Positions 7,120 to 15,704 of a stretch of DNA of 23,401 nucleotides are shown here, piece by piece (position 1 is the stretch's first letter; every line of letters begins with the position of its first letter). The stretch is from Fibrobacter sp. Lineage in GTDB: Bacteria > Fibrobacterota > Fibrobacteria > Fibrobacterales > Fibrobacteraceae. The position numbers and the translations under genes were made by a program. The notes below the pieces were generated by a model. It had not been told where the DNA came from. It ran no database searches and saw only the letters and a list, made by a program, of their open reading frames with translations. Location of the stretch: the NCBI GenBank assembly GCA_017550445.1, contig JAFZOV010000077.1:1-23401 (forward strand), read 5' to 3'.

Positions 7120-8313
7120 ATGAACAAGAAACTATTCCTCTCTATGTGTGTCGCACCTGTCGCGGCCATGGCATTCCAGGTCGGCGCATGGGTCGGTGGC
7201 CCGGGTCAGTATCCGCAGCCCACACAGCAGAACGTGCAGGCATTCCAAGACTTACAGGGTACGCACCTCGACCTCATCAGCTACTTCGCACTCTTCGATA
7301 TCAACGACTGGAATGCAACTGAGCAGTATGCAAACGTCGCCAAGAACAACGGCTCCACGCTGGTGGTCACCTGGATGGCGAACGGCTACAACGCGCAGGA
7401 ACTGGTGAACGGCAAGGCCGACACCTACATCCGCGACTACGCCAAGGGCGTCAAGAATTACGGTGAAGAAATCTGGCTCAGGCCTCTCCACGAAGCAAAC
7501 GGAGACTGGTACGACTGGGGCGTGGGTAAAGAAGGCGCCGGCAATACCGACGCAAATGTGGCCGAGGCATTCCGCCACATCGTGAAAATCTTCCGCGAAG
7601 AAAATGTCGAGAACGTAAAATGGGTGTGGACCACCAACGCCTCGAACGCAGGAAAGGGTTCCACGCTTACCGGCAACTACCCCGGCGACGAATACGTGGA
7701 CTACATCTCTATCGACGGATACAACTGGGGCCAATGCCAGAGCTGGTCCAGCTGGCAAACATTCTCACAGGTATTCAAGAAGGCGTACAACGCGCTCGCG
7801 AATATCGACAAGCCGCTCTTCATCGCCGAAATTTCCAGCTCCGAACTCGGCGGAAACAAGGCCGAGTGGATTACCGATATGTTCGATCACTTCGCCACGG
7901 ACTTCTCCCGCGTATTTGCAGTGATGTGGTTCAGCCAGAGCAAGGAAGCGAACGAGGGCGACTGGGCGCTCAACACTTCGCAGGCCGCCGTTGACGCATG
8001 GAAGGCGGGCATCGCCAAGATGAAGGCAAGTGAGCCCACCTCATCCAGCAGCCAAGACATAAACTCAAGCTCTTCGGACAACAACACTGGTATCAAGCCT
8101 ACCGGGAGGGCCGCCGGCAGCTCCTTTCGCCTGCAAGACGGCAAGCTCTACATGCAAACCGACAAAGCGCTAAAGGCAAGCGTCGTGCAGTTCGACTACC
8201 AGGGCCGCATTTTGTGGCAGAGCGCCGTACAGCACTTCACCCCGGGCGTCCACGCCATTGACGCACCCAACACCCACATGCAAGGCGTATACAGGCTCCA
8301 CATACAGAAATAA
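7120..8313 (+). CDS. Secreted GH26 endo-beta-mannanase-type glycoside hydrolase with C-terminal sorting-like domain
   Basis: A predicted 397-residue secreted enzyme that likely cleaves beta-1,4-mannan; some GH26 members act on mixed-linkage glucan, so the substrate is not certain. MNKKLFLSMCVAPVAAMA is a signal peptide. The GH26 barrel spans about residues 20-300: GAWVGGPGQYP, LVVTWMANGYN, then RPLHEANGDWYDWG with the acid/base Glu125, YISIDGYNWG, and PLFIAEISSSE with the nucleophile Glu237. A Ser-rich linker (about 305-322) leads to a C-terminal domain of about 65 residues (KASVVQFDYQGRILWQS, GVYRLHIQK) that resembles type IX secretion sorting domains. The start follows a GGGG ribosome site. 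The gene is divergent from the regulator and convergent with the GH8 gene, forming a hemicellulose island. Confidence 0.93.
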   Translation: MNKKLFLSMCVAPVAAMAFQVGAWVGGPGQYPQPTQQNVQAFQDLQGTHLDLISYFALFDINDWNATEQYANVAKNNGSTLVVTWMANGYNAQELVNGKADTYIRDYAKGVKNYGEEIWLRPLHEANGDWYDWGVGKEGAGNTDANVAEAFRHIVKIFREENVENVKWVWTTNASNAGKGSTLTGNYPGDEYVDYISIDGYNWGQCQSWSSWQTFSQVFKKAYNALANIDKPLFIAEISSSELGGNKAEWITDMFDHFATDFSRVFAVMWFSQSKEANEGDWALNTSQAAVDAWKAGIAKMKASEPTSSSSQDINSSSSDNNTGIKPTGRAAGSSFRLQDGKLYMQTDKALKASVVQFDYQGRILWQSAVQHFTPGVHAIDAPNTHMQGVYRLHIQK

Positions 8314-8328
8314 CCAATCCACAAAAGC

Positions 8329-8363
8329 AAAAGTCCCGGAAGATTTTCCTTCCGGGACTTTTT
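8329..8363. terminator. Bidirectional rho-independent terminator between GH26 and GH8
   Basis: A perfect 14-bp stem, AAAAGTCCCGGAAG at 8329-8342 and its complement at 8349-8362, closes a 6-nt loop. T-runs flank it on both strands (CTTTTTAT on plus, CTTTTGCTTTT on minus). It lies between the convergent stop codons at 8313 and 8391 and can end both transcripts. Confidence 0.93.
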
Positions 8364-8390
8364 ATATACAAGCCTTAAATAGAAGCTTTA

Positions 8391-10061
8391 CTATTTCACG
8401 ATCTTGTATGCCTTGTTGCCGACAATGACAAGCATCGGGCCCGTTTTGGCGAGGCGGACTTCCTGGGTCGAAGTCGCAATCTTCGATGCCGAGAGCACGC
8501 GACCGTTGAGGTCAGTAACGGTATACTTGGTGCCTGCCGGAGCATTTTCAATAACAATAGCATTGTTGGTGGACCACACGCGAACATTATTATTCAAGGC
8601 AACCGTTGTGCGAATTGCAATCGTAGAATCCGGATCCGGAGCAGACTTCTTGGCGATTGTAGCCTTGTAGAGTTTGCAACCTTCAAAGTAGTCAACCTTG
8701 TCGCCGTCACTATAGGTAACGCCATTGATTTCGGTATCGGTAATGGTCTTTTCTTCGGATTCGACAGTCGGCTTCGGCTTCCAAATCTTGAAGTTACCGC
8801 TCAGATGAAGCATAGCGAGGTAGTGCACCAGGCCATCGTAGTAACGATACTGACCGGTCATGAGTTCCGTGTCCCAAGCCAGCTGGAGGTTCTTCTTGAT
8901 CTTTTCTTCAGAACCCGAAGTACTTCTCAAGGCAATGGCTGCGACAGCGTTTGCGCCGGCTTCGCCCTGCGTGTAGCTTTCGTCAGCACCCGAGCCGTCC
9001 CAGTTAAAGCGGGCGTGCTTGTAACCATCCTTTTCAAAGAAATTGATGATTCTTGTAGCCATTTCAATTTCTCTGGTGGAGTCAGCACCGAACAGGTAAT
9101 AGTCCATACCGAAGTTCATAGCGCAACGCATGGCGTCGTACATATACTTGGTCGAATTCGAGTTGTACGAATAAGACTGCGGCTGGCCATTGAAAGCACT
9201 GTAGTCGGCGAACAAACCGGAGCTCGTATTGGAAGACTTGTAAAGGTGATCGCGTGCAGCAGATACTGCTCTAGTCCACTTGTCCGTGTCCTTTTCTGCC
9301 CAGCGGGAGAACAATTCCAAGTATGCCGGCAAGTCATAAGACGGGTCAGAGAAATCGTTACCATTGCCAAGGGGCTGGAACACGATAATGTAATTGCCCT
9401 GGTTGAAGAGCTTGTGGCTCGGGTTGTTCCACATCTTGTCCATGATGTACAGAGCATCCTTTCTGTATTGGTCATCGTTCCAGCGGTTAGCTGCGAACAA
9501 GAGGGACATCATGAAATACATTTCACCATCCGGTGCGCAGTTATCATCACCATCGTAACCGCTATCGTTGCGCTTCCAAGCAAAGTAACCGTCCCAGTCG
9601 CCACCCTTGTGCCACATGTGGTTCTTGGCCCAATTCCAGAGCTTGTCGAATTCTTCCTTGTGGTTCGTCTGCACGGCAATCATCATGCCATAAGACATAC
9701 CTTCAGAACGTACGTCGTTGTTATTGATATCCTTGATGTAACCTTCGGAACCTTTATCGAAAAAGACCTGGGAATTTTGATCACCCTTGAAGTAGTGATT
9801 CCACATTTTGTCCATTTTTGCCTGGATTTCTTCGTCAGTCTTGCCCAAATAGGTCTTGAACGGGCTGGTGTAATTACCAGTGTAGTAAGCACCGTTCAGC
9901 TGGCTTCCATCCTTTTCGCAATCCGGGCCATAGTAGGCACCGTTTTCGTCAAAGAAGGTTCCTGCGTAGGTTTCTGCGGCCATCGATGTGGTGGCAGCAA
10001 ATGCACCCAAGCATGCTGCAGACGCCAAAATGCCTGCATAGGATTTAAGGTTCTTATTCAT
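8391..10061 (-). CDS. Secreted GH8 xylanase/oligoxylanase-type glycoside hydrolase with C-terminal sorting-like domain
   Basis: A predicted 556-residue secreted enzyme of family GH8, an inverting (alpha/alpha)6-barrel family. The start at 10061 gives a signal peptide (MNKNLKSYAGILASAACLGA, cleavage near SMAAET) and has a GGGAG ribosome site. The frame extends upstream to 10238, but that part crosses the promoter and a terminator. Diagnostic features are VRSEGMSYGMMIAVQ with the general acid near Glu120, APDGEMYFMMSLLFA with an Asp near 178, YMYDAMR with a candidate base Asp near 308, TQGEAGANAVAA and YLAMLHLSGNF. The last motifs resemble GH8 xylanases (pXyl, Rex type) more than GH8 endoglucanases, which is from memory of those families. 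After about residue 430 a linker and a C-terminal domain (TVTDLNGRVLSAS, ending GNKAYKIVK) resemble type IX sorting domains. Confidence 0.92.
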   Translation of the reverse strand: MNKNLKSYAGILASAACLGAFAATTSMAAETYAGTFFDENGAYYGPDCEKDGSQLNGAYYTGNYTSPFKTYLGKTDEEIQAKMDKMWNHYFKGDQNSQVFFDKGSEGYIKDINNNDVRSEGMSYGMMIAVQTNHKEEFDKLWNWAKNHMWHKGGDWDGYFAWKRNDSGYDGDDNCAPDGEMYFMMSLLFAANRWNDDQYRKDALYIMDKMWNNPSHKLFNQGNYIIVFQPLGNGNDFSDPSYDLPAYLELFSRWAEKDTDKWTRAVSAARDHLYKSSNTSSGLFADYSAFNGQPQSYSYNSNSTKYMYDAMRCAMNFGMDYYLFGADSTREIEMATRIINFFEKDGYKHARFNWDGSGADESYTQGEAGANAVAAIALRSTSGSEEKIKKNLQLAWDTELMTGQYRYYDGLVHYLAMLHLSGNFKIWKPKPTVESEEKTITDTEINGVTYSDGDKVDYFEGCKLYKATIAKKSAPDPDSTIAIRTTVALNNNVRVWSTNNAIVIENAPAGTKYTVTDLNGRVLSASKIATSTQEVRLAKTGPMLVIVGNKAYKIVK

Positions 10062-10095
10062 TTTCACTCCCATTAGTGTTGTTTTCCCTTTACCG

Positions 10096-10126
10096 CAAAG
10101 ATAAATCCCGCTGTATACAAAAGCAA
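10096..10126 (-). promoter_or_regulatory. Promoter of the GH8 gene (TTG-N20-TATCTTTG)
   Basis: On the minus strand TTG (10124-10126) is followed after exactly 20 nt by TATCTTTG (10096-10103), a full match to TAnnTTTG. The expected transcription start is near 10089, giving a leader of about 27 nt before the ATG at 10061. The spacing equals that of the rpsL and regulator promoters in this window. Confidence 0.65.
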
Positions 10127-10156
10127 TAAAAGTCCGACTATTTGCGTTGTATGGTT

Positions 10157-10165
10157 TTAAACGCC
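10157..10165 (-). promoter_or_regulatory. GGCGTTTAA motif upstream of the GH8 promoter
   Basis: The minus strand reads GGCGTTTAA followed by AACC, a half-match to the GGCGTTTAACGCC palindrome in the GH26 leader. It sits about 31 nt upstream of the GH8 -33 box. It may be a shared regulator site for the two hemicellulase genes; nine shared bases alone are weak evidence. The rest of the 10062-10312 gap holds the GH8 promoter and the two rpsG terminators. Confidence 0.3.
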
Positions 10166-10214
10166 TAAATTTGAGCAAATTCGCCAATTCCGTGTTAGAA
10201 TTTATGTCTACAAT

Positions 10215-10248
10215 AAAAAAGCCCGCCCACGAAGACACGTGCGGCGGG
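10215..10248 (-). terminator. Second terminator downstream of rpsG
   Basis: On the minus strand CCCGCCGCACG and CGTGGGCGGG form a GC-rich stem with one bulged G around a 6-nt loop, followed directly by GC and six T residues. It lies about 65 nt after the rpsG stop and backs up the hairpin at 10255-10278. Confidence 0.85.
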
Positions 10249-10254
10249 ATACAG

Positions 10255-10278
10255 AAAAGCTCCGCTTTTAAGCGGAGC
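10255..10278 (-). terminator. First terminator downstream of rpsG
   Basis: GCTCCGCTTTTAAGCGGAGC is a perfect 20-nt palindrome (10259-10278), giving an 8-9 bp stem. On the minus strand it is followed by TTTTC. It lies 35 nt after the rpsG stop and marks the end of the ribosomal/RNA polymerase cluster. Confidence 0.8.
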
Positions 10279-10312
10279 CTTCCTCTAGGATAATTCTGTG
10301 CTAATGCAAGAA

Positions 10313-10789
10313 TTAGAAACGGAAGTGGGCGAATGCCTTGTTGGCTTCGGCCATCTTGTGCGTGTCGTTCTTCTTGCGGACAGCGTTGCCTTCACCGTTC
10401 TTGGCAGCAACGAGTTCTGCAGCAAGGCGGTCAGCCATGTTGGCTTCGTTGCGGTTACGGGCAGCGTCGAGCAACCAACGGAGAGCGAGAGCCTTGGCGC
10501 GATCCGGTGCAACTTCCATAGGAACCTGGTAGTTGGCACCACCGATACGGCGGGACTTCACTTCGAGACGCGGCTTGATGTTTTCGAGGCAGATTTCGAA
10601 CTTTTCAAGCGGAGTTTCCGGGCCTTCGAGCTTCTGGCCGAGAGTTTCGAGAGCGGTATAGACGATCTGTTCAGCGATAGTCTTCTTGCCCTGCTTCAGC
10701 ACGACACCGACGAGTTCGGTAACGAGCGTGGACTTGTAACGCGGATCCGGGAGGATGGAGCGATGGAGAGCCTTTCTTCTTCTAGACAT
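10313..10789 (-). CDS. rpsG: Small ribosomal subunit protein S7
   Basis: S7 binds the 3' major domain of 16S rRNA and starts assembly of the 30S head; it also contacts E-site tRNA. The 158-residue product matches the family length. The N-terminus MSRRRKALHR, the LEVKSRRIGGANYQVP segment and the end DTHKMAEANKAFAHFRF are typical. It is the last gene of the cluster, 12 nt after rpsL, with a GGAAGG ribosome site, and is followed by two terminators. In many bacteria fusA and tuf follow rpsG in the str operon; here transcription stops and a GH8 gene lies beyond. Confidence 0.97.
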   Translation of the reverse strand: MSRRRKALHRSILPDPRYKSTLVTELVGVVLKQGKKTIAEQIVYTALETLGQKLEGPETPLEKFEICLENIKPRLEVKSRRIGGANYQVPMEVAPDRAKALALRWLLDAARNRNEANMADRLAAELVAAKNGEGNAVRKKNDTHKMAEANKAFAHFRF

Positions 10790-10801
10790 ATTCTACCTTC
10801 C

Positions 10802-11191
10802 TTACTTCTTGGCCGGAGCGGCACCTTTCTTCTTAACACCGTACTTGGAGCGGCCGTTCTGGCGACCGTTCACAGCCTGGGTATCCAAAGTACCACGGAT
10901 GATGTGGTAACGAACACCGGGGACGTCCTTCACACGACCACCGCGGATGAGCACGATGGAGTGTTCCTGGAGGTTGTGGCCTTCACCAGGAATGTATGCG
11001 GTCACTTCCATCTTGTTGGAAAGACGCACACGGGCGATCTTACGAAGAGCAGAGTTCGGCTTCTTCGGGGTGCTGGTGTACACGCGGGTGCAAACACCGC
11101 GCTTCTGGGGGCAGGACTTCAAGGCCACGGAAGCGGTCTTGTTGCTGATCTGTTCACGTCCGTTGCGGACGAGCTGTTGAATAGTTGGCAC
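10802..11191 (-). CDS. rpsL: Small ribosomal subunit protein S12 (GTG start)
   Basis: S12 sits at the 30S decoding centre and helps control accuracy. The 129-residue product carries [34 protein letters not shown] and [11 protein letters not shown]. The lysines whose replacement gives streptomycin resistance in E. coli are both present (TPKKPN and RVKD), as is the Asp of KDVPG that RimO methylthiolates in other bacteria. The start codon is GTG at 11191, 7 nt after an AGGAG ribosome site; the next residues [11 protein letters not shown] fit the family N-terminus. It has its own promoter-like sequence in the 66-nt gap after rpoC. Identity is certain. Confidence 0.97.
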   Translation of the reverse strand: MPTIQQLVRNGREQISNKTASVALKSCPQKRGVCTRVYTSTPKKPNSALRKIARVRLSNKMEVTAYIPGEGHNLQEHSIVLIRGGRVKDVPGVRYHIIRGTLDTQAVNGRQNGRSKYGVKKKGAAPAKK

Positions 11192-11216
11192 TGTTAATCT
11201 CCTAGATTTTGGAGTG

Positions 11217-11247
11217 CAAATATAGTTTCTTTTCCAATTTTTTTCAA
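11217..11247 (-). promoter_or_regulatory. Internal promoter for rpsL-rpsG (TTG-N20-TATATTTG)
   Basis: On the minus strand TTG (11245-11247) is followed after exactly 20 nt by TATATTTG (11217-11224), a full match to the Bacteroidota -7 consensus. The start of transcription would be near 11210, about 19 nt before the GTG start of rpsL. The intervening CTATATTTGCAC also occurs upstream of eno. It suggests that rpsL-rpsG are transcribed separately as well as from upstream. Confidence 0.6.
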
Positions 11248-11257
11248 GTATCTCGGG

Positions 11258-14200
11258 TTAATTATCCGAATCATCATCGTCATTGATGCCGATTTCGTTA
11301 TCCAACATTTGGATATCGTTATCGTCAGACACGGTATAATCGCCCTGGATACCCATAGGCCGAGCCGCGGCATCCAGTTCGGCATCGGCATCCACCACCT
11401 GGACGTTCCTCAGGTGGCGTGCGCCAGTACCGCACGGAATAAGACGACCCATAATCACGTTTTCCTTAAGACCCAGGAGCGGGTCAACGCTACCTTCGAT
11501 GGAAGCGCGGGTAAGGATCTTGGTGGTCTCCTGGAACGAGCAGGCAGAAATGAAGCTGTCTGTCGCCAAGGATGCCTTCGTGATACCAAGGAGCATCGGC
11601 GTGAAGGTCGCCGGAGTCTTGCCGAGTGCGACCAAGCGGTCGTTCTCTGCGCGGAGACGGGCCTTGGAAATTTCTTCGCCCGGAAGCAGTTCGGAGTCTC
11701 CGGAATCCTTGACCTTCACCTTACGCATCATCTGACGAACGATACATTCGATGTGCTTATCTGCGATAGCCACACCCTGCAGGCGGTACACCGCCTGGAT
11801 TTCGTTCACCAAGTGACGCTGGACCTCTTCAGGACCAAGGACGTCGAGGATATCGTGGGGATCCACGCTGCCTTCACTGATCTTCTGACCAATGTGGACA
11901 CGGTCACCTTCGTTGACCGCCAGATGGACGCCGCGGGGAACCAGCACTTTCTCTTCCTGGTCATCCATCTTAATATAAACTACCTGGTTGTTGCGAACTT
12001 CTTCGATCTTTTCGACCAGGCCGTCGATCGGAGCGATAAATGCCTTGTTCTTCGGAACGCGAGCTTCGAAGAGTTCGGCCACGCGCGGAAGACCACCCGT
12101 AATATCGCGGGTCTTACCGGCAGCGCGCGGAAGTTTTGCAACTGTCTGACCGACGGTCACCATGTCGCCAGCCTTAACGGTAAGGATAGCGCCGTCCGGA
12201 AGCATGTAGTTACCGATCTTCGTGTTAGAAGAATCAACGATGGTAACTGCCGGGTGGAGGTCCTTCTTGCCGTGCTGCTTGTCGCTAATCACGGTCCAGG
12301 TTTCCACGCCCGTCACTTCGTCAGTTTCGGAACGGTAGGTGCGGTTTTCAACCATGTCCGTAAGGACAACCTTACCAGAAACGTTACTGATAATCGGGCT
12401 GTTATACGGATCCCATTCGAACATCACTTCGCCAGCGGTAACGGAGGCGCCGTTTTCGACATGGAGGATAGAGCCGTACGGAATCTGGTAACGACCCTTG
12501 TTGATGCCGGTCTTGTCAAAGATAACGAGTTCAGCCATGCGGCTGGTAACGACCTTCTGGCCATCGTGTTCGACGGTTTCCACCTGTTCGAGTTCGACGC
12601 GGCCATCCACGGTTGCCTTCTTGTCACTTTCAACAGTAAGACGAGAAGAAGCACCACCGATGTGGAAGGTACGGAGGGTAAGCTGCGTACCCGGTTCACC
12701 GATGGACTGAGCTGCAAGCACACCCACGGCTTCGCCGAGGTCAACCGGACGACCGGAAGCCAGCATACGGCCATAGCACTTGGAGCAGACACCATTGCGG
12801 GAATTACAGGTAAGCACGGAACGCATCTTGATGTGTTCGAGACCGGTAGCGGAGATCTTCGGAAGATCACGTTCGGTCACGAGTTCACCGGCCTTGACGA
12901 TCACTTCGCCAGTAACCGGGTGCTTGATGTCATCCACCGGAGCACGACCAAGGAGACGTTCTTCGAGAGCGATCACAGTATCGTCGCCGTCCTTGAATGC
13001 GGACACTTCGATACCATCGGTAGTACCGCAGTCTTCTTCGGTAATCACGAGGTCCTGGCCCACGTCAACGAGACGACGAGTCAAGTAACCAGCGTCAGCC
13101 GTCTTAAGAGCGGTATCAGCCAAACCCTTACGAGCACCGTGAGACGAGATGAAGTATTCCATCACGTTCAGACCTTCACGGAAGCAGGACTTAATCGGGT
13201 TTTCAATAACTTCCTGACCACCGAGCTGCTTGATCGGCTTCTGCATCAAACCACGCATACCGGACAGCTGCTTAATCTGTTCGCGGCTACCACGAGCGCC
13301 GGAGTCGGCCATCATGTAAACCGGGTTAAAGCCGTCGCGGTCGCTGGAGAGCAAATCCCACTGCTTGGCAGCGACTTCGGAGGTCGTCTTGGACCAGACG
13401 TCGATGGTCTGGTTATAACGTTCACCGTCAGTAATCACACCGTCTTCATAAAGGCCACGGATGCGGGAAACCTGTTCGGCAGCCTTGTCGAGCATTTCCT
13501 GCTTTTCCTTCGGAATCACCATTTCGGCGATAGCCACAGAAGAACCGGCGCGAGTTGCCCACTTGTAACCGTTAGCCTTCAGGTCATCCAGGTAATCCAC
13601 GGTCACGCGGTTACCGGTGCGGCGGTACAGGTCGTCAATGGACTTGGCGATCACCTTCTTGCCGAAGGTTTCGTTGGCGTAGCCAAGTTCCTTCGGAACG
13701 AATTCGTTGAAGATGATACGACCGACGGTCGTCTTGATAACATTGTCTTCCTTAAGGGTAAGGAACTTGATCTTTTCGCCAGCCTTTACAGCCTGTTCGA
13801 TGTTGCCGTTATCGTCGGCAGATTCGCGCAAGCAGACGGCATCCTTTTCGAGGGCGCCCATATAGATCTTCTTGCCGGCCTTAAGCTTCAAGTAAACGAT
13901 TGCGTTCAGATCGACAACACCGTTTTCGTAAGCGCGCACGGCTTCGGCAGAGTCGAAGAAGTGCATGCCTTCACCCTTACGAGCCGGACGCGGCTTGGTC
14001 AGGTAGTACAGACCGAGCACGATGTCCTGGCCCGGCACAGCGATCGGCTGACCGGAAGCCGGGTGAAGAATGTTGTTCGAAGAGAGCATGAGAACGCGGC
14101 ATTCGAGCTGCGTTTCGAAAGACAGCGGAAGGTGGCAAGCCATCTGGTCACCGTCGAAGTCTGCGTTGAATGCAGTACAGACGAGCGGGTGGAGGCGGAT

Positions 14201-15703
14201 TGCGTTACCTTCGATCAGGCGCGGGTAGAACGCCTGGATACCCAGACGGTGAAGCGTCGGGGCGCGGTTCAACATCACCGGGTGGTCTTCGATAATCTCT
14301 TCGAGGATATCCCACACTTCCGGACGTTCGGCGTCCACATACTTCTTAGCGGACTTGAGGGTATAGACGATACCTTCTTCTTCCAGACGGTGGATGATGA
14401 ACGGCTTGTAAAGTTCGAGAGCCATGCGCTTCGGAAGACCGCACTGGTGCATGCGAAGTTCCGGGCCCACCACGATCACGGAACGACCGGAGTAGTCCAC
14501 GCGCTTACCGAGCACGTTCATACGGAAGCGGCCCTGCTTACCCTTCAGGAGTTCAGCGAGGCTCTTCATCGGACGTGCAGAACCCGTACGGGCAGTGCGA
14601 CGACCGCTGTCGAACAGCTGGTCAACGGCTTCCTGCAACATACGCTTTTCGTTGCAGAGAATCACGTTCGGTGCACGGAGGTCAATCAACTTCTTCAAAC
14701 GGTTGTTGCGGTTGATGACACGGCGATAAAGTTCGTTCAAGTCAGACGTTGCGAAACGGCCGCCTTCGAGCGGAACGAGCGGACGAAGATCAGGCGGAAT
14801 CACCGGAAGCACGTCAAGAATCATCCAAGACGGCTGGTTTGCAAGAAGGCGAGCTTCGCTCGGGTACATCTTGCGGAATTCTTCGTAAGCGTCGGCAACA
14901 ACAAAGTTGTCGTGCTTGGCTTCGTAGTTAGCCTTGAATTCGGCAACGGCTTCGGCGAGGCCACGGAGCCAGGGCTGCTGGCTGTCGGCCTTCTGGGCCT
15001 TTTCAGGATCTTCGTAGTAGCTACGGAAACTGTCGCGCTGAGACTTGAGGAAGGAATCCACGACCTTGAGGCGCTTCAAAGCATCTTCCTGCTTGGTCTT
15101 GGACTTGGACATAGCCTGAGTACGCAGTTCAGCAGAAAGGGCGGTGAGGTCGACGCGGTCAAGCAGCTGCTTGATAGCGGAGGCACCCATCTTGGCGTCG
15201 AAGGTACGGCCTTCGTTGGTGAGGTCCTGATACTGGGCTTCATCGATCAAGGCATTCGGTTCGAGGTCAGCGTCACCCGGATCAATCACGACATACTTTT
15301 CATAGTAGATGATGTTGTCGAGATCCTTGGTGGACAAGTTAAGGAGAGCGCCAATGACGCACGGCTGGTTACGGACGAACCAGGTGTGGGTCAGAGGAAT
15401 AGCAAGTTCGATGTGGCCCATGTACTTACGGCGCACGTTGGAGTGAGTCACTTCCACGCCGCAACGGTCACACACCACACCCTTGTAACGGATGCGCTTG
15501 AACTTACCGCAGTTACATTCCCAGTTCTTCACCGGTCCAAAAATCTTTTCGCAGAAAAGACCATCCTTTTCAGGCTTGAAGGAACGGTAGTTGATAGTTT
15601 CGGGCTTGGTCACTTCACCATGGGACCAGCTACGGATCATTTCCGGAGCGGCGAGGTGAATCGAAATATCGCCAGAATTGTCGCGTTCAATTTCTTCGAC
15701 CAT
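11258..15703 (-). CDS. rpoC: DNA-directed RNA polymerase subunit beta'
   Basis: The beta' subunit carries the catalytic Mg site of RNA polymerase. With the start at 15703 the product has 1481 residues. That ATG lies 1 nt after the rpoB stop with GGAGA about 9 nt upstream; an alternative ATG at 15718 lies inside rpoB and has no better site. Seen in order: an N-terminal zinc site ([12 protein letters not shown]; Cys63, 65, 78, 81), NADFDGDQM with the three catalytic aspartates at 515, 517 and 519, the [17 protein letters not shown] bridge-helix region, [20 protein letters not shown], a second zinc site ([20 protein letters not shown]) and an acidic tail (NDDDDSDN). The catalytic motif is about 55 residues further in than in E. 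coli, pointing to a lineage insertion at about 140-280. No TTA, CTA or TCA codons occur over almost the whole gene. Confidence 0.98.
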   Translation of the reverse strand: MVEEIERDNSGDISIHLAAPEMIRSWSHGEVTKPETINYRSFKPEKDGLFCEKIFGPVKNWECNCGKFKRIRYKGVVCDRCGVEVTHSNVRRKYMGHIELAIPLTHTWFVRNQPCVIGALLNLSTKDLDNIIYYEKYVVIDPGDADLEPNALIDEAQYQDLTNEGRTFDAKMGASAIKQLLDRVDLTALSAELRTQAMSKSKTKQEDALKRLKVVDSFLKSQRDSFRSYYEDPEKAQKADSQQPWLRGLAEAVAEFKANYEAKHDNFVVADAYEEFRKMYPSEARLLANQPSWMILDVLPVIPPDLRPLVPLEGGRFATSDLNELYRRVINRNNRLKKLIDLRAPNVILCNEKRMLQEAVDQLFDSGRRTARTGSARPMKSLAELLKGKQGRFRMNVLGKRVDYSGRSVIVVGPELRMHQCGLPKRMALELYKPFIIHRLEEEGIVYTLKSAKKYVDAERPEVWDILEEIIEDHPVMLNRAPTLHRLGIQAFYPRLIEGNAIRLHPLVCTAFNADFDGDQMACHLPLSFETQLECRVLMLSSNNILHPASGQPIAVPGQDIVLGLYYLTKPRPARKGEGMHFFDSAEAVRAYENGVVDLNAIVYLKLKAGKKIYMGALEKDAVCLRESADDNGNIEQAVKAGEKIKFLTLKEDNVIKTTVGRIIFNEFVPKELGYANETFGKKVIAKSIDDLYRRTGNRVTVDYLDDLKANGYKWATRAGSSVAIAEMVIPKEKQEMLDKAAEQVSRIRGLYEDGVITDGERYNQTIDVWSKTTSEVAAKQWDLLSSDRDGFNPVYMMADSGARGSREQIKQLSGMRGLMQKPIKQLGGQEVIENPIKSCFREGLNVMEYFISSHGARKGLADTALKTADAGYLTRRLVDVGQDLVITEEDCGTTDGIEVSAFKDGDDTVIALEERLLGRAPVDDIKHPVTGEVIVKAGELVTERDLPKISATGLEHIKMRSVLTCNSRNGVCSKCYGRMLASGRPVDLGEAVGVLAAQSIGEPGTQLTLRTFHIGGASSRLTVESDKKATVDGRVELEQVETVEHDGQKVVTSRMAELVIFDKTGINKGRYQIPYGSILHVENGASVTAGEVMFEWDPYNSPIISNVSGKVVLTDMVENRTYRSETDEVTGVETWTVISDKQHGKKDLHPAVTIVDSSNTKIGNYMLPDGAILTVKAGDMVTVGQTVAKLPRAAGKTRDITGGLPRVAELFEARVPKNKAFIAPIDGLVEKIEEVRNNQVVYIKMDDQEEKVLVPRGVHLAVNEGDRVHIGQKISEGSVDPHDILDVLGPEEVQRHLVNEIQAVYRLQGVAIADKHIECIVRQMMRKVKVKDSGDSELLPGEEISKARLRAENDRLVALGKTPATFTPMLLGITKASLATDSFISACSFQETTKILTRASIEGSVDPLLGLKENVIMGRLIPCGTGARHLRNVQVVDADAELDAAARPMGIQGDYTVSDDNDIQMLDNEIGINDDDDSDN

Positions 15704-15704
15704 A

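Noticed and set aside
8805..10076. Plus-strand open frame of 423 codons opposite GH8
   Set aside because: Shadow of the GH8 gene, which has a signal peptide, catalytic motifs, promoter and terminator.
10062..10238. 59-residue N-terminal extension of the GH8 frame
   Set aside because: It would run through the terminator after rpsG and the GH8 promoter and would bury the signal peptide; the ATG at 10061 has its own ribosome site.
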